This document shows, piece by piece, positions 1 to 8,277 of a stretch of DNA of 14,256 nucleotides. This stretch comes from an uncultured Lachnospiraceae bacterium. Its GTDB lineage: Bacteria; Bacillota_A; Clostridia; Lachnospirales; Lachnospiraceae. Numbering within the stretch: the first letter of the stretch is position 1; each line of letters begins with the position of its first letter. The notes under the pieces are model-generated. The model had not been told where the DNA came from, did no database searches, and saw only the letters and a program-made list of their open reading frames with translations. The position numbers and the translations under genes were made by a program. The stretch is taken from contig CADBQK010000565.1 of assembly GCA_902796775.1 (NCBI GenBank), positions 1-14,256 of the forward strand, read 5' to 3'.

Positions 1-3000
1 CTTTGGCAAGCTATCTAAGCTAAGCGATGCTACAGTAATCGAATTCAAAATGGATAATCCAAAAGATATTTCCAGAGAGCAGTATTCTTCTTTGTTGTAT
101 GTAGTCGATGCTTTTGAGAAAGCTCTTCACAATATGGGTGGTAAGCTTAGTGACAACCCATGGTATATGACTACCGCAACATCATCCGGACAGACTTTTA
201 AGTCAGAGATGTTGGCCTCCTCGGGTGACCTTCAGAAATCGATGGAATCGTTGGATCGGATTATTGCTGGTTTAAATAATGAGTATGGCACATCCATCTC
301 AACAACATGGTCAGGTATTTGCTATGGAATGAATATATTGGATTCTGTATTGCACCTACCTTATTTTCCTGTTGAATGGAGAAGCGAAGATAAACGCAAT
401 ATGCTCAGGAGCAGGGCTCTCAAAGAAGAGAAAATCGATCACGCAGAGCAGGGTCATGCGAAAAAGCTGGCAGAGCTAGTTAATTCCATTGATGATGTAT
501 GGAAAATGGATTCATTATGCATCTCTGCAGACGATCTTAGGGATGCATTTCAAGATATTAGTTTATGGACTGGATCAGGGAAGCCAGATTCTTTAAATAA
601 GTGTAATCAATCTTCAATTCATACAGTGGAATCTATTATTAATTCCATTAAAACGATCTCAGAAAACTATCAGAAAGCAACTGAGCTATTAGGGATTACA
701 TATAATGATTATCCATCTTCACTCCGAATGGTTTCGCGGATTCTCCCGCTTGTTTTGGATGTGCCAGAATTGGATGCTGCTTGGTTTGATATACGAAAGA
801 CTGATGCTTTACTGGCGCAGGTAGAAGAAACTGATAGTCATAAGAGCGTCATAAAGGAAAAAGAGGGCATACTGCTGGAATCATGGGAACCAGAAGTGCT
901 TGAACTAGAAACAGATGAGATGCTTGCTAGATTCAAGACAGAGTATACCGGTATGTTCCACAGGTTCAAAGGAAATTATAAGGAGGATATTAAGCAAATC
1001 AAGCTCCTGTCGAAGAAGGTGGGTGCACTGATCGAAGAATCAGATGTCATTAAGCTTTTACAGGAGATAGGTGAAATTAATAACGAGAAGCAATGGTTTG
1101 AGGATAATGAAAGCAGACTGAAATCTGCATTTCCGAACCATTACATTGGACTTGATACCGATTGGGAGCGGATATCTACTGGCATATGTAAGGCTGCAGA
1201 AATAGCAAGACAATTCCCTTATGCAAATATACCAGAGAGAGCAATAGATGCAATTGGTAGAATCGGAGGTAGCATACAGCTTGGTGCTGAGGCAAGAAAA
1301 CTGGCAGACAAGCTGACAGAAGACACAGTAAATCAGTGCCTGAATACATTACAGGCAGAAGGGCTTATTGATGATAAGAGTGTCGCGAGCTCACTTTCCG
1401 AATCCATATTGCCGAATGCGGTTCAGAGAATGGAGCAAGAGAAAGAGCGTCGCGAGATTATCAGAAGTCTGGATGACGCAAAAAGAAACGGATACAGTAC
1501 GTATTCAGATGTTGCTAATTTAGTTGCCAATGCTTTGGAAGTCAGGCAGGAATGTATTTGGTTTAGGGAGAATATTCCAGACATTGTATCAGAACTGAAC
1601 ATTGCTACCGCTACAGTCAATGAAACAATAAGCAAGGAGATCGCTCAGTCTGAACTCATCCTAAAGAATCATGATGCAATTGCAGAGAAGGATGAAACTG
1701 TTGAATTGACAGAGCTCTTTGGAAACAGATACACAGGTAACTTCACCGACTGGCAGAGTGTTATAAGAGATATCGATGCTGTAGATGAATTTGAACGGAG
1801 CGGACAAACAGAGGGCTTCACCCATTACATACAGATTGTCTCGGATAATGAAGATGCAAGAATACTGGCAAAAGACAGGCTTCAGAAGATTAAAACTCTG
1901 ATGGAGGCGACCGAGCCTAAGCTTAATTACTTTGAGAAGCTGTTCCCTGAAATCAATATGAGGGAAATGCCGCTGATGGATGTTGCCGAGAAATATGAGA
2001 CTTGCTTGAATAGCTTTGGAGAGCTTAATAAGTGGCTCGATTATATTGAGACACGGGCAGAGTGTGATCAAAAGGGGCTTAAAGGTTTTACAGAAAGGAT
2101 AGCGGCTCAGAACAATACTGTAGAGGATGTAAAAGCTGCTTTTGAGAGATGCTTCTATACACAGTGGCTTGCCTTAGCAATAGAAGATGTCCCGGCGGTG
2201 CAGTCTTTCCGAAGAAGAGTACATGAACAACGTCTTGACAAATTCGCGAGTTTAGACAGAAAACAGTTCGAATGGTCCAGAAGCAGGGTCAGAGATCGGA
2301 TTATCAGATCATTTCCAAATGCAGATGGAATAAAAGGCGCTCATTCGGAGCTGGGAATACTGAAGCATGAGATGGATAAGAAGCGCCGCATTATGCCGTT
2401 GAGAAAGTTGTTTCATGAGATACCGAACCTACTTTTGACACTAAAGCCATGCCTTATGATGTCACCATTATCAGTGGCACATTTTCTTAATGCTGAGGAC
2501 TATCATTTTGATATGGTCATCTTTGATGAGGCTTCACAGGTTTTCCCACAGGATGCGATCGGAGCAATTTTTAGAGCAGATCAGGTTGTAATAGCTGGAG
2601 ATACAAAACAGCTGCCGCCTACAAACTTCTTTTCAGCCAGCACAAGCAATAATGATGACTATGATGATGACGATGACTGGGAAGAGGAGATCTATGATTC
2701 TATCCTGGAGGAAACAGCAAATGTGCTGCCTAACAGAACACTGCTATGGCACTATCGCAGCAAACATGAGCATTTGATTGCCTTTTCCAATCAAGAGATA
2801 TACAGAGGGAATTTGGTTACGTTCCCAAGTAGTAACGAGAGTGAGCCAGATACAGGCGTTGAATTTGTTTTTGTAGAAGATGGATATTATGAAAGCGGAG
2901 GTCGCAATTGCAATATTCCTGAAGCAAAACGTTGTGTAGAACTTGTAAAAGAGCATATAGATAAGCATCCGGAACGTTCGCTGGGCATAATTGCTTTCAG

Positions 3001-4831
3001 CGAGAAACAGCAGCAGGCTATCGCATTGGAAATCCAGCGGTTCCGTGAGAAGAATCCAAGATATGAGGAGTTCTTTGCAGAGGGCAAGGATGAAGAGTTT
3101 TTCGTAAAGAATCTGGAAAACGTTCAGGGCGATGAGCGAGATACAATTTTCTTTAGTGTTGGATATGCGCGTACAAAGGCCCAAAAGGCCACTGGCAAGC
3201 CAATGGCTATGAGATTCGGTCCACTCGGAATAAGTGGAGGTGAACGCCGTCTGAATGTTGCGATTACCAGAGCTAAGACGAATGTAAAGCTGATCAGCTC
3301 TATTTTACCATCAGATATTGACTTAAATAGAACCGAATCAGATGGCATACGTATGCTCCGTTCATATATCGAATTTGCAATGAATGGAGAAGCAACATTA
3401 GCTTCAGCAAATCAGAATCATGCACCGGATGACTTTGTCGATGCGATCTTCAAATACATTAGCGATAAAGGATATAAGGCAAAGCAGTATGTCGGATGCT
3501 CAGGATACAAGATCGATATTGCGGTAGAGCATCCTAAAGTGTGTGATGAGTTCGTTGCTGGAATCGAGTGCGATGGTGTTTCTTACGTTTCAGCAAGGAC
3601 AGCTCGCGACAGAGATCGCCTGCGCTGTTCAGTTCTTAAAAATATGGGTTGGAACCTGTATAGGATTTGGTCAACAGAATGGTACAGAAATCCTGAGGTC
3701 GAAGGCGAGAAATTGATTGCATTTATAAACAATGCGATAGAGGAAAGTAATAATCGTCTGGCGGCTATTGAAGAACAGCGCCGTGTCGAAGAAGAAAGGC
3801 GCAAAGCGGAGGAAGAGCAGCGCCGTGTCGAAGAAGAAAGACGCAAAGCAGAGGAAGAGCAACGCCGTGTCGAAGAAGAAAGACGCAAAGCAGAGGAAGA
3901 GCATAAACGGATTGCCAAGAAGATAGAAGAAAAGCAGCGCCAATTAGATGCTCAGCAGAGAGAAGAAAAGCAAAAGAAAGCTGAGGCGACAGCAAAAAAG
4001 CAAAGAGAAGATATTGAGGCAAAGAAAAAACTAGGCAACAAACAAATATCCCTTATAGAATGGGATATTAATCAGTCTCAAGAGGAGACACGACAGAAGT
4101 CCTTGAGGGATACAGAAGGGAAACAACGTCGGGAGTCGATGAAGCCACAATCATCCAAGGCCGTTCTTTCAAGTTATCCTTGGGCGAAGGTCGGTGCAAG
4201 GGTACAGCATGCTGCTTTTGGAACCGGAATAATACAAAGCATCGAGGAGAAGGCCGTAACGGTATTGTTTCCGTCTGGAACAAAGAGATTGCTGTATCCA
4301 GATGCTTTCACAAAGGGGTATCTGAAGCAGCCAGAAGCATCGAAGCCTAAACCGCAACAACAGTCACGGAATACAACAAATAGTCGATATGATTGGGTAA
4401 AAAAGGGGGCGCAGGTCGTACATCCTTCATATGGTAAAGGGATAATTATTTCACTAGATGGCAAATACGTTACAGTGAGATTCCAAAATGGAGATAAGAA
4501 ATTTCCTGTGCCGAGCGCATTTACAGATGGGTATTTACTGCCGGCAGAGTCAAAGACTTCTGCTGTGCAAAATAATGATAAAAATACACCTGTTAATGGC
4601 GGAACATCACCCGCAAAGGATGTTAAAAGGGGGATTCTCGAGGAATTAGTTTCTAATGGGTTCACCTGCATTGATAACAGGGCAACATCTTCTATCATTT
4701 GGGTTATTTATGAGGAAGAAAAAAGGGATTTGTTCATGAAAATTACGTCGAAGTATCATGCACCTTTTAAATTTGAAAGGCGAGGTGCTATGGCGACGGG
4801 TGGAAAAGCTGCATGGAGAATCATGTGCTGA
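1..4831 (+). CDS. DUF4011-type SF1 helicase with PD-(D/E)xK nuclease domain (5'-partial)
   Basis: This is the C-terminal part of a very large superfamily 1 helicase. The frame is open from base 2, and the first Met (base 50) has no ribosome binding site, so the gene begins upstream. Numbering from that Met, motif II is DEAS at D826-E827, motif III GDTKQLPP starts at G850, HYRS is at 901-904, QGDERD starts at Q1026, and the motif VI arginine is R1074. Motif I (Walker A) is absent and presumably lies upstream. About 800 mostly helical residues precede motif II, as is usual in this family. A PD-(D/E)xK nuclease (MTES_1575/Vsr-like) follows at ~1129-1235 with D1156, E1173 and D1175. After it come a coiled coil (~1235-1340), two SH3-like modules (1376-1425, 1447-1496) and a small C-terminal domain (~1528-1593). 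An Asp/Glu-rich loop follows motif III. Relatives occur in defence islands, so a role in restricting foreign DNA is likely but inferred. Confidence 0.88.
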   Translation, partial: FGKLSKLSDATVIEFKMDNPKDISREQYSSLLYVVDAFEKALHNMGGKLSDNPWYMTTATSSGQTFKSEMLASSGDLQKSMESLDRIIAGLNNEYGTSISTTWSGICYGMNILDSVLHLPYFPVEWRSEDKRNMLRSRALKEEKIDHAEQGHAKKLAELVNSIDDVWKMDSLCISADDLRDAFQDISLWTGSGKPDSLNKCNQSSIHTVESIINSIKTISENYQKATELLGITYNDYPSSLRMVSRILPLVLDVPELDAAWFDIRKTDALLAQVEETDSHKSVIKEKEGILLESWEPEVLELETDEMLARFKTEYTGMFHRFKGNYKEDIKQIKLLSKKVGALIEESDVIKLLQEIGEINNEKQWFEDNESRLKSAFPNHYIGLDTDWERISTGICKAAEIARQFPYANIPERAIDAIGRIGGSIQLGAEARKLADKLTEDTVNQCLNTLQAEGLIDDKSVASSLSESILPNAVQRMEQEKERREIIRSLDDAKRNGYSTYSDVANLVANALEVRQECIWFRENIPDIVSELNIATATVNETISKEIAQSELILKNHDAIAEKDETVELTELFGNRYTGNFTDWQSVIRDIDAVDEFERSGQTEGFTHYIQIVSDNEDARILAKDRLQKIKTLMEATEPKLNYFEKLFPEINMREMPLMDVAEKYETCLNSFGELNKWLDYIETRAECDQKGLKGFTERIAAQNNTVEDVKAAFERCFYTQWLALAIEDVPAVQSFRRRVHEQRLDKFASLDRKQFEWSRSRVRDRIIRSFPNADGIKGAHSELGILKHEMDKKRRIMPLRKLFHEIPNLLLTLKPCLMMSPLSVAHFLNAEDYHFDMVIFDEASQVFPQDAIGAIFRADQVVIAGDTKQLPPTNFFSASTSNNDDYDDDDDWEEEIYDSILEETANVLPNRTLLWHYRSKHEHLIAFSNQEIYRGNLVTFPSSNESEPDTGVEFVFVEDGYYESGGRNCNIPEAKRCVELVKEHIDKHPERSLGIIAFSEKQQQAIALEIQRFREKNPRYEEFFAEGKDEEFFVKNLENVQGDERDTIFFSVGYARTKAQKATGKPMAMRFGPLGISGGERRLNVAITRAKTNVKLISSILPSDIDLNRTESDGIRMLRSYIEFAMNGEATLASANQNHAPDDFVDAIFKYISDKGYKAKQYVGCSGYKIDIAVEHPKVCDEFVAGIECDGVSYVSARTARDRDRLRCSVLKNMGWNLYRIWSTEWYRNPEVEGEKLIAFINNAIEESNNRLAAIEEQRRVEEERRKAEEEQRRVEEERRKAEEEQRRVEEERRKAEEEHKRIAKKIEEKQRQLDAQQREEKQKKAEATAKKQREDIEAKKKLGNKQISLIEWDINQSQEETRQKSLRDTEGKQRRESMKPQSSKAVLSSYPWAKVGARVQHAAFGTGIIQSIEEKAVTVLFPSGTKRLLYPDAFTKGYLKQPEASKPKPQQQSRNTTNSRYDWVKKGAQVVHPSYGKGIIISLDGKYVTVRFQNGDKKFPVPSAFTDGYLLPAESKTSAVQNNDKNTPVNGGTSPAKDVKRGILEELVSNGFTCIDNRATSSIIWVIYEEEKRDLFMKITSKYHAPFKFERRGAMATGGKAAWRIMC
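3776..3901 (+). repeat. Three 42-bp tandem repeats coding for a 14-residue coiled-coil unit
   Basis: Three head-to-tail 42-bp copies start at 3776, 3818 and 3860. Each encodes QRRVEEERRKAEEE, at helicase residues 1243-1284. The copies differ at only three base positions (AGG/AGA, GCG/GCA, CAG/CAA), and all are synonymous. Fourteen residues are exactly two heptads, so gain or loss of a unit keeps both reading frame and coiled-coil register. The segment links the nuclease domain to the SH3-like modules. The low divergence points to recent expansion or ongoing homogenisation. Confidence 0.95.
4175..4537 (+). other. Duplicated 50-residue SH3-like modules in the helicase C-terminus
   Basis: Two modules at residues 1376-1425 (4175-4324) and 1447-1496 (4388-4537) align without gaps. 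By hand count 26 of 50 positions are identical. The shared pattern is Y-x-W-x-K-x-G-A-x-V, H, G-x-G-I-I, V-T-V, F, G-x-K and A-F-T-x-G-Y-L. This resembles the small beta-barrel (SH3/Tudor/CarD-like) modules at the C-termini of SF1 helicases such as PcrA/UvrD, which contact nucleic acid or RNA polymerase. The fold assignment is an inference from the pattern. The duplication is directly visible. Confidence 0.75.
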
Positions 4832-4840
4832 TTAGTTCAA

Positions 4841-4847
4841 AGGGAGG
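4841..4847 (+). promoter_or_regulatory. Ribosome binding site that fixes the YdbC-like start
   Basis: AGGGAGG lies seven bases before the ATG at 4855. It selects that codon over the earlier in-frame ATG at 4813, which sits inside the helicase gene and has no such site. Confidence 0.85.
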
Positions 4848-4854
4848 AATTAGC

Positions 4855-5106
4855 ATGGCAGGAAAAGGCAAGGAACTGAAATTTGAAATCATAAATCATA
4901 TAGGAGTAGTATCGGAATCAGCTACAAGCGGATGGAAAACGGAAGTAAACCGTATCAGCTGGGACGGGAATGAACCAAAATATGATATACGTATTTGGAA
5001 TCCTGAGCACACCAAAATGGGTAAAGGAATAACCCTTACTGAAGAAGAACTCATTTCACTTACCAACATACTTGTCAAGGAAGTAGAGTTTCTTAAAGAA
5101 GAATAA
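4855..5106 (+). CDS. YdbC-like PC4-domain single-stranded nucleic-acid-binding protein
   Basis: This small protein of 83 residues matches the YdbC branch of the PC4 (p15 transcriptional coactivator) family. These proteins form dimers that bind single-stranded DNA through a curved beta sheet followed by a helix. Seen here are the N-terminal strand KFEIINHIGVVSE, the W-x-T-E-V-N-R-I-S-W-x-G strand pair, the signature P-K-Y-D-I-R-x-W, and K-M-G-K-G-I-T-L-T-E-E-E leading into the C-terminal helix. The start at 4855 is chosen because of the adjacent Shine-Dalgarno sequence and because the family normally begins just before the first strand. The gene begins 23 bases after the helicase stop, so the two are probably co-transcribed. 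A helper role on single strands exposed by the helicase is plausible but inferred. YdbC-like genes also occur as ordinary chromosomal genes. Confidence 0.85.
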   Translation: MAGKGKELKFEIINHIGVVSESATSGWKTEVNRISWDGNEPKYDIRIWNPEHTKMGKGITLTEEELISLTNILVKEVEFLKEE

Positions 5107-5135
5107 CTAACAGCCAAAATAATTGGAGCTTTACT

Positions 5136-6824
5136 ATGGCTAATGAAACAGTTATCAACCCAGCATTGCAACAATCTTCTCCGACTGCAATCAACAATGA
5201 GATTGTGGAACAGTATAACCGTCAGAACGGCATTGGATCTCAAACAGATCAGCCTATTAAAGAAGGAACTGAAATCTGCAGTAAATACATTGTGAAAAGA
5301 CAGCTAGAAGTATCTTCTGGAGAGGCGGATCTTTATTTGTGCTCACATGGTAGCACTGAGTATGTTGCAAAAGTCTATAAACGTCAATTCGCAATTAAAC
5401 AGGAGGTCATCGATAAACTTATGACGATAGACTCTCCTTATGTTGCGCGCCTTTATGAAACCGGACTGTATAACGGATATCCTGTGGAGATACTGCCATT
5501 CTATGCAAATGGAAGTTTGCAAGGAAAGATGTATACAGAGGACGATCTATATCGCTGGATTATACCTAACATAAATGAAGGCCTGAAGGCTATTCATGAT
5601 GTGGGCATCATTCATAAAGACTTAAAACCTTCTAATATTATGCTCAATTCAGATGGCAGGACGGTATCCATTATTGATTTTGGAATAAGCTCTGCTGTTG
5701 AAGGCGATAATACGATTCTTGTAACAAAAACAGGGATGACTCCAGAGTATTCAGCGCCTGAGACATTTAAAAATATTTTCTATGATGGATCAGACTACTA
5801 TTCGTTTGGGATAACCTTGTTTGAGCTTTTCTGTGGTTATACACCATATGCCAACATGCAGCCTGAAGAGATAGAACAGTATGTTTCAGTACAACGAATC
5901 CCTTTTCCTGAGGATATGCCTGCGAAATTACAGGACTTCATATCTGCGTTGACTTATTATGATATCAGCAATCGTAGAAATAAGAACAATCCTAACAGAC
6001 GATGGACATACGAGGAAGTTAGTAGATGGATCAACGGTGAAGATCTTGTTATTCCAGGAGAGGGTATAGGAAATGTCGGGAAAGGCGCAATGCCAGCATA
6101 TCAGTTCCTTGGAGAATCATTTACAGATCCGGCAGCACTCGTAGCGGCTTTTGCCAAGAATTGGGAAGAGGGTAAGAAGCAGCTTTTTCGTGGATATGTA
6201 ACTGCACACTTCCGCACATATAATCAGGAAATCGCCAGAAAATGTCAAGCTGCCGAAGAAGAAGCTGGGCGTGAAAACGGTAAAGACGACATCATCTTTT
6301 GGAGACTCCTGTATCAGATCAATCCAAAGTTAAGAGGATTTTATTGGAAGGGACAGACCTTTGAAAGCATTGCTGCATTTGGTCGTGATGTATTAGAAAG
6401 ACTGTGGGATAAAGACGATTCGCAGTTTTCGTACTATTCGAGTGTGTTGTCAGAAAAAATGCTGACAGCGTATGTAAATCAGGCTGCCCCAAAGAACGAA
6501 AAACTAAAGAAAGCAGCAGCGGCTATAGAAGATTCATATGAGCTTGAAAAAATAAATGGAACCGATATGAGGAGAACGTATTATCTTATGGCATATACGT
6601 TATCCGGGCAGAAGTTACTGCTGCTGAATGGAGAACAATTTCGCACTGTCGGCGAACTTGCAAACTATATGCGGTCAGTGTTGGATGAGTCGTTCGAACG
6701 CTTTGAATCATTATGTCATAAGCTGGTGGATGTAGATGGGAATCTAGACTTTCAGCTGGAAACGTGGCTGATTGCCATAGGAAAGCAAAAGGAAATAGAT
6801 AAATGGCGAGCTTCTTTAAATTAA
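5136..6824 (+). CDS. Serine/threonine protein kinase with uncharacterised C-terminal region
   Basis: This is a cytoplasmic Hanks-type kinase of 562 residues with no membrane segment, unlike PrkC/Stk1-type receptors. An N-terminal tail rich in polar residues (1-48) precedes the kinase domain (~49-300). The visible motifs are a nucleotide loop of the SSGEADLYL type, the ATP-anchoring lysine K79 in YVAK, the catalytic loop HKDLKPSN with D162, the DFG aspartate D181, and the APE-like segment ending at E209. All catalytic residues are present, so it should be active. Residues ~305-562 form a mostly helical region with the conserved-looking FYWKGQTFESI stretch, and I cannot name this domain. TTGGAG at 5123-5128 serves the start. 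The likely partners are the FHA protein and the PP2C phosphatase encoded downstream: the kinase would create phosphothreonines that FHA reads and PP2C removes. The actual substrates cannot be read from the sequence. Confidence 0.92.
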   Translation: MANETVINPALQQSSPTAINNEIVEQYNRQNGIGSQTDQPIKEGTEICSKYIVKRQLEVSSGEADLYLCSHGSTEYVAKVYKRQFAIKQEVIDKLMTIDSPYVARLYETGLYNGYPVEILPFYANGSLQGKMYTEDDLYRWIIPNINEGLKAIHDVGIIHKDLKPSNIMLNSDGRTVSIIDFGISSAVEGDNTILVTKTGMTPEYSAPETFKNIFYDGSDYYSFGITLFELFCGYTPYANMQPEEIEQYVSVQRIPFPEDMPAKLQDFISALTYYDISNRRNKNNPNRRWTYEEVSRWINGEDLVIPGEGIGNVGKGAMPAYQFLGESFTDPAALVAAFAKNWEEGKKQLFRGYVTAHFRTYNQEIARKCQAAEEEAGRENGKDDIIFWRLLYQINPKLRGFYWKGQTFESIAAFGRDVLERLWDKDDSQFSYYSSVLSEKMLTAYVNQAAPKNEKLKKAAAAIEDSYELEKINGTDMRRTYYLMAYTLSGQKLLLLNGEQFRTVGELANYMRSVLDESFERFESLCHKLVDVDGNLDFQLETWLIAIGKQKEIDKWRASLN

Positions 6825-6840
6825 TACGGGGGCAAGAATT

Positions 6841-8277
6841 ATGAGCGGCCCTAAGATATCAGTTTATTCCTTGAATGGATGGGCAAGAGAAGTTGTTATG
6901 GGCCAGATGCGCTGCGAACAGGAAGCGCTTGTTTGTGCTGAACAAATACGAACTATGCTAAAAAATGTCTCTGGAGCTAAATCAGATATTGAGAGATCTA
7001 TAGCTATGCTTGAGCTGCTGCAGAAAAAAAATGGGGAACCGATAAAGACCATAGCAGAAATACAAGCTCTTAGATCCCGCATGGATCAGGAAATCCGGGA
7101 GATAGAAATAGAGTATAAAAGGAATATTCCTAGAGTTTCAAGAAAGTATGATATTTCTGATGCTGCATTGGCATCAAAAAAACAGGAACTGGAACGCATC
7201 AAAACGGTTCGGGATAAAATGAAAAGCCTCCAAACGGAAATTGATCGTGCAACAAATGCAGGGCAAGAAGCAGGTAGAAAAGAGCAAAAGAAGGCATACA
7301 CAGCAATAGCAGATTATCTTTCTGATGGTAAGGATGATTTGCCGTCAGGGATTCAGATGGAAGATGCTGAGAAGCTACGGGCAAGAATAGCTGAAGATCT
7401 GAGCGGATCAATTTCTTTTGATTTGAGTGAGCCTGAATCAGAAGATACTGGTCTTAATGATAAGAAAGATGCAATTCATAGGGCGCTCTTAAAGCTTACG
7501 GATCAGGAACTGCCATCAGAAATTGTCTCTGAAATCAAAGCGGCTCTGAAAAGTCTGGATAAAATCACTCAACTATCATATCTAAGTTCATTTGAAAGCG
7601 TAACTGTTAAACGACTTTTCAGGACTGTTGATGCGTACCAAAGGGAGTGTCATAAGAAGAAGGCTGAGTTTGAAGAGCTTCTCGCAAGGTATATGATACT
7701 TTGTGATATGGCATTCAAAGAAGGTGAAAAGGATCTGCATTTTGAAACGAAAGAATCAATAGAAATTGCTATCGCAGAGCTCGAAAAAGAATTGATAAAA
7801 CAACAGGAACAGAGCTACATAGCAGACTGTGTTGACGAAGTAATGGCAGATATGGGTTATGATCTTATTGGGAGGAGGGATGTTACTAAGCGAAGCGGAA
7901 AGCACTTCAAGAATGAACTATTCCGTTTCGGAGAGGGCACTGCTGTTAATGTAACATATTCACCTGAAGGCCAGATATCAATGGAATTGGGCGGTCTTGC
8001 AAGGGAAGATCGTATCCCTAATGAAGAAGAGACTTCGGCATTAACCAAAGACATGGAATCATTCTGTGGAGAATTTACAGAGTTTGAACAAAGGATGAAA
8101 GAAAAAGGCATTATAGTAGGCAGCCGGATAGCATTGATGCCGCCGACGGCTGAATATGCTGCAATTATTAATGTAAATGACTATGACATTGAGGCCGGCA
8201 TGCAGGTATCAGAAATCAATGTTACAGCCAAAAGAAAGACGATTACCGAAAAGAAAGTGCTACGGAGAGATAACTAA
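6841..8277 (+). CDS. Coiled-coil protein with MSGPK N-terminus, function unknown
   Basis: I do not recognise a named family for this 478-residue protein. It opens with MSGPKISVYSLNGWAR, a distinctive start that I recall in unannotated Firmicutes proteins. It then has long charged helices with heptad character (~20-165 and ~215-335). A compact C-terminal domain follows (~335-470), with G-Y-D-L-I-G, the stretch FRFGEGTAVNVTYSPEGQ, M-E-L-G-G, and I-A-L-M-P-P-T-A-E-Y. No signal peptide or membrane segment is seen. It starts 16 bases after the kinase stop, behind a weak GGGGG site (6828-6832). Its last base is the first base of the FHA gene start codon, so the two are translationally coupled. Position and shape suggest a scaffold, or a substrate of the kinase or unfoldase. 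That is inference only. Confidence 0.85.
   Translation: MSGPKISVYSLNGWAREVVMGQMRCEQEALVCAEQIRTMLKNVSGAKSDIERSIAMLELLQKKNGEPIKTIAEIQALRSRMDQEIREIEIEYKRNIPRVSRKYDISDAALASKKQELERIKTVRDKMKSLQTEIDRATNAGQEAGRKEQKKAYTAIADYLSDGKDDLPSGIQMEDAEKLRARIAEDLSGSISFDLSEPESEDTGLNDKKDAIHRALLKLTDQELPSEIVSEIKAALKSLDKITQLSYLSSFESVTVKRLFRTVDAYQRECHKKKAEFEELLARYMILCDMAFKEGEKDLHFETKESIEIAIAELEKELIKQQEQSYIADCVDEVMADMGYDLIGRRDVTKRSGKHFKNELFRFGEGTAVNVTYSPEGQISMELGGLAREDRIPNEEETSALTKDMESFCGEFTEFEQRMKEKGIIVGSRIALMPPTAEYAAIINVNDYDIEAGMQVSEINVTAKRKTITEKKVLRRDN

Noticed and set aside
50..52. ATG at 50 as the true start of the helicase
   Set aside because: The frame is open to the window edge, there is no ribosome binding site before it, and Walker A is missing downstream. 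The gene must begin further upstream.
3776..3901. CRISPR-like array
   Set aside because: The 42-bp units abut directly with no spacers and stay in frame within a coding region.
3583..3918. Minus-strand open frame with Ser/Arg/Cys-rich repeats
   Set aside because: It is the reverse complement of the 42-bp coiled-coil repeats and nuclease domain, so its repeats are a by-product. The same holds for the other minus-strand frames at 3671-4022.
4813..4854. A longer 97-residue version of the YdbC-like protein starting at 4813
   Set aside because: The extra residues overlap the helicase end, do not resemble the PC4 family, and lack a ribosome binding site, while AGGGAGG precedes the ATG at 4855.
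5613..5621. HKD instead of HRD in the kinase as a sign of a pseudokinase
   Set aside because: The catalytic aspartate, the ATP-binding lysine and DFG are all intact, and HKD is common in active bacterial kinases.
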